64,000 nt of DNA from Planctellipticum sp942493135. GTDB lineage: Bacteria > Planctomycetota > Planctomycetia > Planctomycetales > Planctomycetaceae. The stretch's first letter is position 1; the number at the start of each line of letters is the position of its first letter. The translations under genes were made by a program, and so were the position numbers. Shown piece by piece: positions 15,180 through 24,489 of the stretch. The notes beneath the pieces are model-generated. The model did no database searches. It worked only from the letters and a program-made list of their open reading frames with translations, and was not told where the DNA came from. The stretch spans positions 7,502,001 to 7,566,000 of the forward strand of contig OW818684.1 of NCBI GenBank assembly GCA_942493135.1. The letters are read 5' to 3'.

Positions 15180-17093
15180 TCAGCGGGAACCGGCTCGCTG
15201 CGCCTGCACGCTGCGCAGAGCAGCCCGGGCCGATTCGAGCCGCGGATTCGCCTGAATGGCTCGTTGAAGATGAGTCTCGGCGAGCTCAAGTTTGCCCTGC
15301 CGGAGCGCAATCGCGCCAAGATTCACCCAGGCTTCCGCCAGGTCGGAGTTCAACTGCAGGGCCAGTTCAAACTGAGACTCCGCCGAGTCGAACAGGCCCC
15401 GATCCAGATCGATGAGCCCCAGGTTGTACCGGACTCTGGCATCACTCGGATTGATTTCCAACGCGCGTGCATACTGAGCGGCGGCATCGTCTGTTCGGCC
15501 GAGTCTCCGGTACAGGCCGCCAAGATTATTGACCGCGAAGACGTTGTCCGGCTTCAGCCGGATCGATTCCTGGTAATGACGTAACGCTTTCGGAGTTCGT
15601 CCCGAAATTGCGTACAGGCAGCCCAGGTTGAAGTGAACCTCGGTCGTGCCGCTCCCACGTGCAAGCAGGAACTCCTCGCGCAGCAAGTTGTTGGCGAACT
15701 CCTTCCGGTGGAAATCGGCGGCCAGAACCTCGTTGTCCTCCGGATTCACGGCCAGAACCTGAAAAAACACCTGCGCCATTTCATTGAACGTGTCCCGCCC
15801 GATCAGCACCCGCTGCGGCGGGTGATGCGGGTTGCGCGGATTCTCCGCGGAATTGTCGTACGTGACTCGCATGTAGAGGGCGGTTCCCTTGGGGAACGAC
15901 ATCGGCTCTGCGTAGGTGTATTCTCGCTGCCAGTTGAAGTCCCAGTCGGCAATCCGCATCAGCCACTCTTTCCGACCGTCGGGAAGTTCGGCCCAGGCCC
16001 GAAACTCGGTCGCCAGATAGTGGGCATGCGGCATCGCGGCGAGGACTGTCGTATCGACTGGCAGGACGTACCGATCCTCGTAGTGATCGCCTTTCTCCCC
16101 CGGCGCGATGTCGATCGTCTCGCACGACAACTGCACCATGTGCAGCCGTTCGCGCGGCGGTTCTGGCTGAAAATACAAGGCAATCGACGACTGGACCGAT
16201 TCCGGCTTGCCCGTCGGATGCAGGTGGAGCTCCAGGACCAGGTCGGTCCCGGGCTCAAGCTTCCAGGCCACATCCGCCCGTCTGGCCTGCGCCTCATAGC
16301 CCGGGGTCCAGACCAGGAAGAATCCGTCCGGCTCCGTGTCCCCCGAAAACAGAATCCCGTCAAAGCCCGGCGACGGATCCTGCTCCTCCTGGGCCCGGCA
16401 CAAGCCCGATCGATCGACGCGCAATCGCATGTGATGCACGAGACTCTGGTTGCCGGGATCGAAGTCGAAGGCCCGGACATACCGAGTCTCCCCGATCGGC
16501 ACGGGGATCACGAATTTGCGATAGACGTCTGCAGCAGCGTCCGCAGCCACGGTGAATGCTTCAGGCATGGTGACCACGAGATCCGGAGGGCCGTATCTCC
16601 AGCCGGTCGGGAACTCCGGCGGAGGAGGAAGGTCAGAGATATCCCCTTCCGACGTCCCTTCGGCGACCCACTGGTCGATCATGCCGATTTCAGCCGCGCT
16701 CAGGCCCCGATCACGCTCGAACTCGCAGTACCCCGGCACCGGCGACCATGGGGGCATAATCCGCTTCTGCGTGATTTCCACGATCTGCCGGGCGCGCTTC
16801 TTGACGTCCGCGAAGCAGAGCAGAGGAAACGGCCCGATCTCACCCGGATGATGGCAGCCGGCGCATTTCTCCAGAACTATCGGACCGATGTCCTTCGCAA
16901 ACGTCAGAGTACCGGCCGGCCGCGGCGCGTAGGGAGGCGGCGCCGGGAGCTCCGGCGGCGGATCGAGAGCAGCAGACTGAGCGGCCGGTTTCGGCGACTT
17001 CGCCGCCTGACCGCTGCACCCGGCAATGAAGGCGCCAACACACAAGGCCCCCAGGCAACAGGCGATCGCCAGAAAACGACGGGCAACGCTCAC
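15180..17093 (-). CDS. Lipoprotein with c-type cytochrome, copper type II monooxygenase-like and TPR domains
   Basis: A 637-residue protein. A lipobox (AFIAGC, Cys 26) is followed by a proline-rich linker and a heme-binding CAGCHH near residues 78-83. The central region has HHM (in QSLVHHMRLRVD) and HLH (in LELHLHPTG). These resemble the copper ligand motifs of peptidylglycine/dopamine monooxygenases, although the family's remaining Cu ligands are not all identifiable by eye. The last about 150 residues form four TPR units. It overlaps the upstream redoxin gene by 4 nt (ATGA), so the two proteins probably function together as an envelope redox pair. Substrate oxidation using the heme as electron donor or acceptor is inference. 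Confidence 0.8.
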   Translation of the reverse strand: MSVARRFLAIACCLGALCVGAFIAGCSGQAAKSPKPAAQSAALDPPPELPAPPPYAPRPAGTLTFAKDIGPIVLEKCAGCHHPGEIGPFPLLCFADVKKRARQIVEITQKRIMPPWSPVPGYCEFERDRGLSAAEIGMIDQWVAEGTSEGDISDLPPPPEFPTGWRYGPPDLVVTMPEAFTVAADAAADVYRKFVIPVPIGETRYVRAFDFDPGNQSLVHHMRLRVDRSGLCRAQEEQDPSPGFDGILFSGDTEPDGFFLVWTPGYEAQARRADVAWKLEPGTDLVLELHLHPTGKPESVQSSIALYFQPEPPRERLHMVQLSCETIDIAPGEKGDHYEDRYVLPVDTTVLAAMPHAHYLATEFRAWAELPDGRKEWLMRIADWDFNWQREYTYAEPMSFPKGTALYMRVTYDNSAENPRNPHHPPQRVLIGRDTFNEMAQVFFQVLAVNPEDNEVLAADFHRKEFANNLLREEFLLARGSGTTEVHFNLGCLYAISGRTPKALRHYQESIRLKPDNVFAVNNLGGLYRRLGRTDDAAAQYARALEINPSDARVRYNLGLIDLDRGLFDSAESQFELALQLNSDLAEAWVNLGAIALRQGKLELAETHLQRAIQANPRLESARAALRSVQAQRAGSR

Positions 17094-17743
17094 TCTTCAA
17101 TTCCCGGAATGTCGCAGCCGATCGCGGCCGTCTCCGGCACCGGGACTGACTGCCCCGCCAGAACCGCCTCAATGGCTGTCTGGAGATCGTGCTGCGACGC
17201 GAACTCCCGCGACTTGCCGTAGTCGGTGAATCGATCATCAATCCGACCCCGATACTGCCGTTTGTGCCCCGACGAATACACGACCGCTTCCGGCGTTCGG
17301 CTCACCTGGCAGAATTTGACGAGCTGATGCCCCGGGTCGCGGAGCGCCGGAATCGTCTGCTCGTATTCCTCAAGGTGTTGGCGAATCTCGCCAGGAGTCT
17401 CGGTATCATCCGCATAAACGAGCCAGAAGGTAACTGATTTTTCCCGGAAGGCCTCGTAGAGTCGTCTCAGTTCCGGTGCATAACGATTGGCGATCGGGCA
17501 GTCCGTACACACAAAGACCAGCACAATGGCTTTCGCCTCGCGATCTGCGAACGGGTCGACCGGACGACCGTCGAGTACCTGTTCGCCGAACAGACTGCCA
17601 CTCACGACGGGGGACGACCGATCCCGACCGTCGCGGGTTAGCGCAACTGGATCGGACGGCACCGCGCGGCTGGACGGCTCCTGTCCGCAGCCAGTCATCA
17701 CCAGCCCCGCCAGCAGAAGTCCGCATCGCGTCGTGAAAATCAT
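17090..17743 (-). CDS. Redoxin (AhpC/TSA-thioredoxin-like) lipoprotein
   Basis: A 217-residue protein with a lipoprotein signal (LLLAGLVMTGC, Cys 19) and a thioredoxin-like domain. The motif VCTDCPIANRYAPEL (about residues 78-92) carries the candidate redox cysteines in a C-x-x-C-P arrangement. This type of redoxin often accompanies cytochrome/copper-monooxygenase-like proteins in planctomycetes and acidobacteria. Its stop overlaps the start of the 15180-17093 gene by 4 nt, so they form one transcriptional unit. It may reduce or metallate the partner protein; a peroxidase role is an alternative. It is divergent from the sulfatase-TPR gene. Confidence 0.82.
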   Translation of the reverse strand: MIFTTRCGLLLAGLVMTGCGQEPSSRAVPSDPVALTRDGRDRSSPVVSGSLFGEQVLDGRPVDPFADREAKAIVLVFVCTDCPIANRYAPELRRLYEAFREKSVTFWLVYADDTETPGEIRQHLEEYEQTIPALRDPGHQLVKFCQVSRTPEAVVYSSGHKRQYRGRIDDRFTDYGKSREFASQHDLQTAIEAVLAGQSVPVPETAAIGCDIPGIEE

Positions 17744-17924
17744 CTCACGTCAACCTGCCACGTCCAGAGTGAGGCGAATAGATTTCACTGTCGCGTCGAG
17801 CTACGATTGCAGTCTAGAAGCGGTCGAAGCCCCAGTCAACGTCCGGCTCCCGCTCGTGAAACTGACGAGTTCGATCCCGCAGAGACAAGAAAGCCGTCGG
17901 CGCGGATCGCGATGAGGTCGATGC

Positions 17925-20072
17925 ATGCAGCAGGTTCACGCAACGTTCAACAGCAGGCGCAAATGGTGGGTGGCGGCCGCGTGCCTCCTCGCGGTGTTTG
18001 CCGGATACCTGCTGTGGGGCCGGCCGGGACGCCCGCTGAATGTGGTCTTGGTGACGTTCGATACCACCCGGGCCGATCATCTCGGCATCCACGGTTATGA
18101 TCGGGGACTCACAGACGTTTTCGACCAGTTTGCCGAGCAGGGCGTCGTGTTCGACCGGGCCTATGCTCCCGTACCGCTGACCCTTCCGTCGCACGCAACC
18201 ATGCTCACCGGCCTGAATCCCCCCGAGCACGGCCTGCGAGTCAATGGGAGCGGAAAACTCGGCGACAAAGCGCCGTTTATACCCGAACTCTTCCAGAAAC
18301 AAGGCTATGACACCGGTGCGTTTGTCGCCGCATTCGTATTGAATTCCAAGTTCGGCCTGAATCGCGGCTTCGACGTCTACGATGACGACATGTCCGATGC
18401 CGAACCGGCCGGGGAACACTCGTTCGACCGCCGCCGCACGGGGGCGCGAGTCGTCGATTCCGCGCTGAAGTGGCTCGAACAGCGCACGGCTCGACCATTC
18501 TTCTGCTGGATCCATCTGTACGACGCGCACTTCCCATACGACCCTCGCACGGAGCAGTTCGACAACCGGTTTGCCCAGGCCCCGTACGATGCCGGAATCG
18601 CCGTCGAAGTCCAGCAGTTCGCTCGCGTCCTGCAGTTCCTGAAAGATCGCCAGCTCCTGAACAGTACGATCGTCGTCGTCGCCGGCGATCACGGAGAGGG
18701 GCTCGGCGAACACGGCGAAGACGAACACGGCTACCTGCTCTACAACACCACCCTGCGCGTCCCGCTGGTCGTCGCCTCCCCGCGGGGTTGCCGCCCGGGA
18801 CACCGCGTCGGAGAACCTGTCTCGCTGGTCGACCTCGCGCCAACCCTGCTGGACCTGACCGGCATCCAGATCCCAGAAGCAACGAGCGGACGCAGTCTGC
18901 GAGCGGCCCTCGCGGGCGGCAGCCTCTCGCCGCGTCCCTGTTACGCAGAAACCCAGGCGCCATTCCTCGACGACCGCTGGAGCCCGATGCAGGCGCTGAT
19001 CTCCGATCGTTGGAAGTACGTCCAGACGACGCGAGGCGAATTGTTCGATCTGGAGCAGGATCCGGGCGAGACCACGAACCTGTGGGAGACGGCCCCCGAA
19101 CAACGCAAAGAAATGAGCGACATGCTCGCCGCCCTGCAGAAGCAATTTGTCCCGCTCGGCGCCGGAAGCGTCCAGCTTTCCGACAAGGACCGCCGAATCC
19201 TGTCGAGCCTGGGCTACGTCGCCGGCGCCAGCCGCGACGATGCCGGCCCCGCAACCGCCGAAACTCTGCCCGATATGAAGGACATGCTGCCCCATCGCAC
19301 CAGTTTGGAACAAGTCCGACGCCTGATAGATGCCGGAGAACTCGAAAATGCCGAGCGACTCGCCCGCGTCGTCGTCGCCGCCACAACGCCGAACTATCCC
19401 ACGGCGGAAGTGACGCTCGGCGACGTCCTGCGGTTGCGAGGCCTGCCCGAGGATGCCGCCGCCATTTATCAGGCGGTTCTGGACCGTCACCCGGACTGCC
19501 TGCAGGCCCACTCGCGGTTAGGGGATTACTACGTCTCGCAGGAGAAGTGGCCGGAAGCCGCCGCGCAGTACCGCGCCGTAATCGGCTTGCAGTCCGAGGC
19601 CTCGCACGCCTACTTCGCCCTGGCGCAGGCTCTCTCCCGGATGGGGCAGTACGAGGACGCCATTCTGGAATACCGCCAGGCCATTCGCAGCGATCCCGGA
19701 TTCGTCACAGCTCACTTCGAACTGGGTCTGCTTCTGGCCAAAGGGGGGCGTTTCCAGAACTCAATTCACCACTTCGAGCAGGCCCTGAAATACGATCCTC
19801 AGCTCTCGGAAGCCCACCTGAATCTCAGCAGCGTGCTGATGCAGCTGAAAAGGGTTCCCGAAGCCCTGCAGCACGCGCAACAGGCCGTCGACGTGGATGG
19901 AGAATCCTTCGCAGCCCGCTTCCACCTGGGAACCATCCTGCTGATGCAGCGAAATTATAAGAACGCACTCATCCAGTTTCGCCAAGCGCAGCGCCTCGAT
20001 CCGGACGACCCATTGCCGAAGGCGCGAATCGAGCAACTGGAAAAGCAGCTCGGCCGCGAACAGCCCATCTGA
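17925..20072 (+). CDS. Sulfatase-family protein with TPR repeats; Thr in place of the formylglycine residue
   Basis: A 715-residue protein with an N-terminal membrane anchor (about residues 14-31). A sulfatase/alkaline phosphatase-fold domain runs to about residue 420, with VVLVTFDTTRADHLG (metal-binding Asp) and VVVAGDHGEGLGEHGE. The region normally holding C/S-x-P-S-R reads TLPSHATMLTG, so the residue usually converted to formylglycine is Thr and the Arg is His. It is therefore probably not a classical sulfatase; a Thr-nucleophile hydrolase is possible. RRILSSLGYV follows at about residue 427, then about seven TPR units. GAGG lies 8 nt before the ATG. It is divergent from the redoxin gene. 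Confidence 0.85.
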   Translation: MQQVHATFNSRRKWWVAAACLLAVFAGYLLWGRPGRPLNVVLVTFDTTRADHLGIHGYDRGLTDVFDQFAEQGVVFDRAYAPVPLTLPSHATMLTGLNPPEHGLRVNGSGKLGDKAPFIPELFQKQGYDTGAFVAAFVLNSKFGLNRGFDVYDDDMSDAEPAGEHSFDRRRTGARVVDSALKWLEQRTARPFFCWIHLYDAHFPYDPRTEQFDNRFAQAPYDAGIAVEVQQFARVLQFLKDRQLLNSTIVVVAGDHGEGLGEHGEDEHGYLLYNTTLRVPLVVASPRGCRPGHRVGEPVSLVDLAPTLLDLTGIQIPEATSGRSLRAALAGGSLSPRPCYAETQAPFLDDRWSPMQALISDRWKYVQTTRGELFDLEQDPGETTNLWETAPEQRKEMSDMLAALQKQFVPLGAGSVQLSDKDRRILSSLGYVAGASRDDAGPATAETLPDMKDMLPHRTSLEQVRRLIDAGELENAERLARVVVAATTPNYPTAEVTLGDVLRLRGLPEDAAAIYQAVLDRHPDCLQAHSRLGDYYVSQEKWPEAAAQYRAVIGLQSEASHAYFALAQALSRMGQYEDAILEYRQAIRSDPGFVTAHFELGLLLAKGGRFQNSIHHFEQALKYDPQLSEAHLNLSSVLMQLKRVPEALQHAQQAVDVDGESFAARFHLGTILLMQRNYKNALIQFRQAQRLDPDDPLPKARIEQLEKQLGREQPI

Positions 20073-20413
20073 CGAACTGCGGAAGATTCTCGTGTGCCAG
20101 ATGCCTGGCCGAAACCGAGCCGTCGAGTTACCGGGTTCTGCCCGCCTCGCTGTCCCCTGCCAGGCAGAACCAAGCTCCCGCCAGGACGAATCTCGCCGAA
20201 ACGGATTCTGGCGGCGCACCTCCGATCAGAACTTGTCAGGCAATCAGCGACAAGCGTTCCGCGATCAGCCCATTTCCAGTGACTATTCCCAATTCCCGAC
20301 TCGCGATTCCCATCCGGAATCTCATTGACCCCCCGCCTCGAACCCGATAGATTCATATTGGTTGATGTGTTAATCCTGCCAGTGCATCCCGCCCGCCTCG
20401 TCGGAGTCCTGCC
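20073..20413. other. Intergenic region upstream of the 20.4-kb DUF1501 gene
   Basis: About 340 bases with no supported coding region. Close to the DUF1501 start is an AT-rich stretch around TTGATGTGTTAATCC (20362-20376), which resembles elements ahead of two other secreted operons in this window and probably belongs to the promoter. Confidence 0.5.
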
Positions 20414-21793
20414 ATGTTCCGCATTGAAGCTGGAACTTCCGGTCGTTATTGCGATGGCCTGAATCGCCGCAGTTTCGTCCAGCTCGGCATGGCCGGGATG
20501 GGTGCCGTCGGCCTGCCGCAACTCCTTCGGGCCAAAGAAGAATCGGCGAATCAGGGGCTGTCCCGCAAAGACACTTCCGTGATCCTGATCTGGCTGGATG
20601 GCGGCCCGGGGCACATGGATCTTTACGATCTGAAGCCCGAAGCCCCCGCCGAGTACCGCGGGATCTGGAACCCCATCCGCACGAACGTCGAGGGCATGGA
20701 GATCTCGGAGCTCTTCCCGCTCCAGGCCCGCTGCGCGGACAAGTTCTCCATCGTCCGCTCGCTGCACCACGACAACGGCGACCACTTCACCGCCGGGCAC
20801 TTCATGCTCACCGGCCGGGGGGGCGCCAGCGGGGCAGATACTCCCGGCAAAGCCCCGTTCGTCGGCTCGGTCGCAACCAAAATGACCGGCCCCCGCCAGC
20901 CCGGCATGCCGCCGTATGTTGCGGTCCCATATGGCATGAGCATCGGGCTCCGTCCGGGGTATTTCGGAGCCAACTACCTGGGAGTGGCGAACAACCCCTT
21001 CGAAACCGACGGGGACCCGAACAACGCCAACTTCAAAGTCCAGAACATCGAAATGCCCGGCGGCATGTCGATCGACCGCCTGGAAAATCGCACATTACTG
21101 GCCCGGCAGTTCGACAAGCTCCGCCGTGACGTCGACGCCCGCGGCACGCTCGAAGCCATGGACCGCTTCGATCAGCAGGCCTTCGAGCTGGTCGCCGGCG
21201 CGTCCGCCCGCAAAGCCTTCGATATCAATCAGGAAGATCCCCGCATGCGCGATCGCTACGGTCGCCATTCGTGGGGCCAGAGTACGCTCCTCGCCCGCCG
21301 GCTCGTCGAAGCGGGAACGACCTTCGTCACCGTCCACCTCGGCGGCTGGGATCACCACTGGGATCTCAAGTCCGGCATGGAACGCTACCTGCCGATGGTC
21401 GACGGCCTCGTTTCGGCATTGTTCGAAGACCTCGAACAGCGCGGCCTGTCCGACAAGGTCATGGTCATGCTCTGCGGCGAGTTCAGCCGCACCCCCCGCA
21501 TGAATAACGGCGGCAACGGCGGACCTCCCCTCAGCATGGGCACCCCCGGCCGCGACCACTGGGGGAACGCCATGTTCTGTCTCATGGGTGGCGGCGGCAT
21601 CAAGGGAGGCCAGATCGTCGGCTCGACCAACCGCCTCGGCGAAGTCCCCCAGGACCGCCCGGTCACGCCGCCCGACATCCATCACACCATGTTCCGCGTC
21701 CTGGGAATCGACCCCCACGTCAACTTCCTCAATCACTCCGGCCGCCCCGTCCCGGCCCTGGAGCCGGGATCGGTGATCGAGGAACTGCTGTAG
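20414..21793 (+). CDS. DUF1501 family protein
   Basis: A 459-residue Tat-exported DUF1501 protein. The leader NRRSFVQLGMAGMGAVGLP is at about residues 17-35. Core motifs are VILIWLDGGPGHMDLYDL, HLGGWDHHWDL, MLCGEFSRTPRMN and RDHWGNAMFCLMGGGGIKGG, with conserved Asp and His residues of the alkaline phosphatase fold. GGAG lies 7 nt before the ATG at 20414. No cytochrome-like partner is adjacent; the next gene is the convergent ECF sigma fusion. The substrate is unknown. Confidence 0.9.
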   Translation: MFRIEAGTSGRYCDGLNRRSFVQLGMAGMGAVGLPQLLRAKEESANQGLSRKDTSVILIWLDGGPGHMDLYDLKPEAPAEYRGIWNPIRTNVEGMEISELFPLQARCADKFSIVRSLHHDNGDHFTAGHFMLTGRGGASGADTPGKAPFVGSVATKMTGPRQPGMPPYVAVPYGMSIGLRPGYFGANYLGVANNPFETDGDPNNANFKVQNIEMPGGMSIDRLENRTLLARQFDKLRRDVDARGTLEAMDRFDQQAFELVAGASARKAFDINQEDPRMRDRYGRHSWGQSTLLARRLVEAGTTFVTVHLGGWDHHWDLKSGMERYLPMVDGLVSALFEDLEQRGLSDKVMVMLCGEFSRTPRMNNGGNGGPPLSMGTPGRDHWGNAMFCLMGGGGIKGGQIVGSTNRLGEVPQDRPVTPPDIHHTMFRVLGIDPHVNFLNHSGRPVPALEPGSVIEELL

Positions 21794-21931
21794 ACGGCGG
21801 AAAACTCGAAATCCGAAACAAGCGCCAGATCTCAAACGCCAGACCCAAACAGGACGATGCGACCGGGGTGGCTGGCGTCGGAGTCTTCGACGACCCAGTC
21901 CGCAGGATGGGCTCCGCCGAACGTTCCTCGT

Positions 21932-24145
21932 CTATTCGGCAGCCGCAGGCGGAAACGAGCCCACGCCGCCAGTGACGGCGGGAGCGGCCTTTCCCGGCTG
22001 CATGGCATCACCAACCTGTTCGGCAAGCTCTTCAAATCGCCGTACCGCATTGGGTTTGCCGGTGACAATCACGACCGTGCTGCCGCCAACGCCGACCGGA
22101 AATCCATTGGCCTCGATCTTGGCGGTTTCGGCAAGCACGTTGACGACTTCGCTGTCAAGCTGCGACCGGAAGATGCGTGTCACGATCCGTTCCTCCGCAT
22201 ACGCGTTCGATGTGACCTTCATGACTTCGTCTTCAACGATGTAGTCGAGCTTGAGCGGTTCGAGGAGCAGCTTCAGGACGCTTCGCAATGAGACCCCTGT
22301 CACTTGCAGTGTTACGGGCGTATCGGCCGCAACGCCGACCTCCGTCAGCATGACCTCGTCAGTCCAGATCTGAATGTCGTGGTGTTGCTTCAGGAAGTCG
22401 AGCGCTTCCTTCAGAGGCATATCGACGAAATCCGCCTCGGCGGGTTTGAGCAAGGCTTGCTCAATTTTCTCTTCCAGCGGCGAAACACCGGCCCGCTGCA
22501 AGGCCGGCCCGGAGGGACTGCCGCCCGCGATACCTGCCGGCATCGTGCCAATGTCGAGGAGCATCATCCCGGATCCTCCCGCCCGTCCCATCATGAAGCC
22601 GGACGCCCCTCCCATGCCGGCCGTCATCCCGGCTCCGCCGGGCATGCCCGGCATTGCTCCCATTGCGCCGCCGCCACCAAACCCACCCACGACCGAGTCC
22701 GACCGGACGATCTTCAGCTTGCCGTCAATCAATTGCGTTTCCAGACCATGCGGCTTCAGCAGCAGGCGGAGCGCGGTCTTGGTGGAGACTTTGCCAAGGT
22801 TGAGATCCACCTTCTCCAGCGGATTCACGCCGAGCTGTGGCAGCTCTTTGACCAGATCCAGTTCAATTGGCAGGCCGTTGAGCTGCAGCGTCGTCAGCAT
22901 GGCCACCCAGTCGACCTGCTGGTAGGCAAGTTCGATTGGCCGTGCCAGCAATTCGTCGAGCGTTTCCTGGTCGAGCGGCATCGAGAGTTTTGCGCCTGGG
23001 GCGCCTCCTCCGAAGCCGCCGGCACCTCCCCCGAATCCACTGCCCGAGAAACCGGAAAGCCCACCCGGGCCGTTTCCGCCGCCAGCCCCGGCCCCGGCGT
23101 TAATCAGTCCACTCCCAAACGCACCACCGCCCGATCCTCCCGAAAGGGCTCCCGGGACCGCCCCGCCGGCAGCCTCCGCGCGTCCTGCCCCTCCGCCTGT
23201 CGCAGGGGCTTCGACCGCCGCCGCGGGTTCCTCCGCCGCCGCCAGCACGATTTCGCTGCTGACTTGCGTCAGTCCGGACGGCCCCTCCGCCGCGCCGACC
23301 GTCAAACTGTTCCCCAGCAGCGACCAGCCCAGCAGCGTCACGGCCAGCGTACCGCCGGCGGCAATCGTTCCCCCCAGCGTCAGTTTCTGCAGCCACATGA
23401 TCTTCAGCTCCTGTTGAAAGAGTGTCTCCGCCCGCGGGGCGTTCGATGCGTTTTCCCACGCCTGCGGCGACTGCACCGTCGCCGCCTGAATCGTCGATTC
23501 CACCAGCGGCGACCAGTCCGCTGCGCTGACCAGTCCTTCCTGCACAGCCACCGCCGCCAGCGTCGTCGTCAACACCACGCCCCGCCGGGCGAGCCGCGCC
23601 CGCAACTCCGTCCGGCCCCGCTTCAGCAGCCCTTCCACAGCCGCCTCCGTCGCGCCGAGCGTCTGGGCGATCTCGCGTTGCGACCGCCCTTCGAGATAGT
23701 GCAGCACCAGCGACGCGCGGTAGCGCTCCGGCAGCCGGGCCAGCTCGGCGTCGAAAACTTCCAGATCGTGCCGGGCCGCCACCTGCTCGAACGGATTCTC
23801 AGTCGCATGTGGTTCCATGCCGGCCTCCATCGACTGCTGCCGGGCCAGCTTCGTTCGCAGCCGGACGGCGATCCGCCACGCAGTGCCATACAGCCACGCG
23901 GACAGCGACCGAGGTTCGCGCAGTCGCAACCCGCCGCGGAGCAGCACCAGAAACGTCGCCTGAAACGCGTCGTCCGCATCGGCGGACCGGCCCAGAATCC
24001 GCCGGCAGACCCCCATCACGAGCTGCCCATGCCGCCGAATCAGCTCTTCCGCCGCCTGCCGATCGTGCCGCTCGATAAACCGGCGGAGCAGTTCGGCGTC
24101 CGACGGCGGAACATCAGCAGGGCAGGGGAGTTCGACGAGCGACAT
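21932..24145 (-). CDS. ECF sigma factor fused to a transmembrane segment and secretin-N-like extracytoplasmic domains
   Basis: A 737-residue protein. Residues about 20-90 are sigma region 2 (RILGRSADADDAFQATFLVL) and 135-188 are region 4 (LPERYRASLVLHYLEG... EAAVEGLLKRG). A hydrophobic helix at about 256-278 follows, then Gly/Ala/Pro-rich linkers. Two similar domains (about 385-490 and 565-675) contain strings such as KTALRLLLKPHGLETQLIDGK and RSVLKLLLEPLKLDYIVEDEV, resembling the STN/secretin N-domain. Ordinary ECF factors are about 180-200 residues. Planctomycetes are known to carry ECF proteins with membrane-spanning C-terminal extensions; activation by an external signal without a separate anti-sigma factor is a reasonable inference. 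No anti-sigma gene is adjacent. Confidence 0.85.
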   Translation of the reverse strand: MSLVELPCPADVPPSDAELLRRFIERHDRQAAEELIRRHGQLVMGVCRRILGRSADADDAFQATFLVLLRGGLRLREPRSLSAWLYGTAWRIAVRLRTKLARQQSMEAGMEPHATENPFEQVAARHDLEVFDAELARLPERYRASLVLHYLEGRSQREIAQTLGATEAAVEGLLKRGRTELRARLARRGVVLTTTLAAVAVQEGLVSAADWSPLVESTIQAATVQSPQAWENASNAPRAETLFQQELKIMWLQKLTLGGTIAAGGTLAVTLLGWSLLGNSLTVGAAEGPSGLTQVSSEIVLAAAEEPAAAVEAPATGGGAGRAEAAGGAVPGALSGGSGGGAFGSGLINAGAGAGGGNGPGGLSGFSGSGFGGGAGGFGGGAPGAKLSMPLDQETLDELLARPIELAYQQVDWVAMLTTLQLNGLPIELDLVKELPQLGVNPLEKVDLNLGKVSTKTALRLLLKPHGLETQLIDGKLKIVRSDSVVGGFGGGGAMGAMPGMPGGAGMTAGMGGASGFMMGRAGGSGMMLLDIGTMPAGIAGGSPSGPALQRAGVSPLEEKIEQALLKPAEADFVDMPLKEALDFLKQHHDIQIWTDEVMLTEVGVAADTPVTLQVTGVSLRSVLKLLLEPLKLDYIVEDEVMKVTSNAYAEERIVTRIFRSQLDSEVVNVLAETAKIEANGFPVGVGGSTVVIVTGKPNAVRRFEELAEQVGDAMQPGKAAPAVTGGVGSFPPAAAE

Positions 24146-24489
24146 GAGCGACGACCGATGAGACGGGGAGTTCGTTCATCAGTATAGTGCCGCGACGACG
24201 AAGGATCAGGCGCGCGAAATCGGAAAGTTTTCAACCCGGCGGAGAGAAAGGCAGTTTGACCACGAATGGCACGAATGGACGCGAATGTCGGAGAAGAGCT
24301 GGAACCACGGAACGCACTGAGAGCACGGAGAAAGGATTGGGAAGACGACGCAACGAGCTGAATAACAAGGCGGCGCCTCGCGGAAGTGGCGCGCCCCGGC
24401 ACGAGTTTCTATCGCCGCCGTACTGGGCGTCCACGACCAACCCAAATCTGAGTCGGCACAAACCGCCTGCGGCGGCCCGATACCCGACT
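24146..24489. other. Intergenic region with dispersed repeat
   Basis: About 340 bases between the sigma-factor start and the pheT stop codon. The central part (24258-24335) is a dispersed repeat listed separately; the remainder shows no gene. The promoter of the sigma fusion should lie at its left end. Confidence 0.5.
24258..24335. repeat. Dispersed intergenic repeat, family 1 (copy A)
   Basis: Short imperfect units built on CACGAATGG and CCACGGAACGCACTGAG. The stretch aligns along most of its length with 38791-38872, where the same blocks occur in the same order and orientation. Confidence 0.7.
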
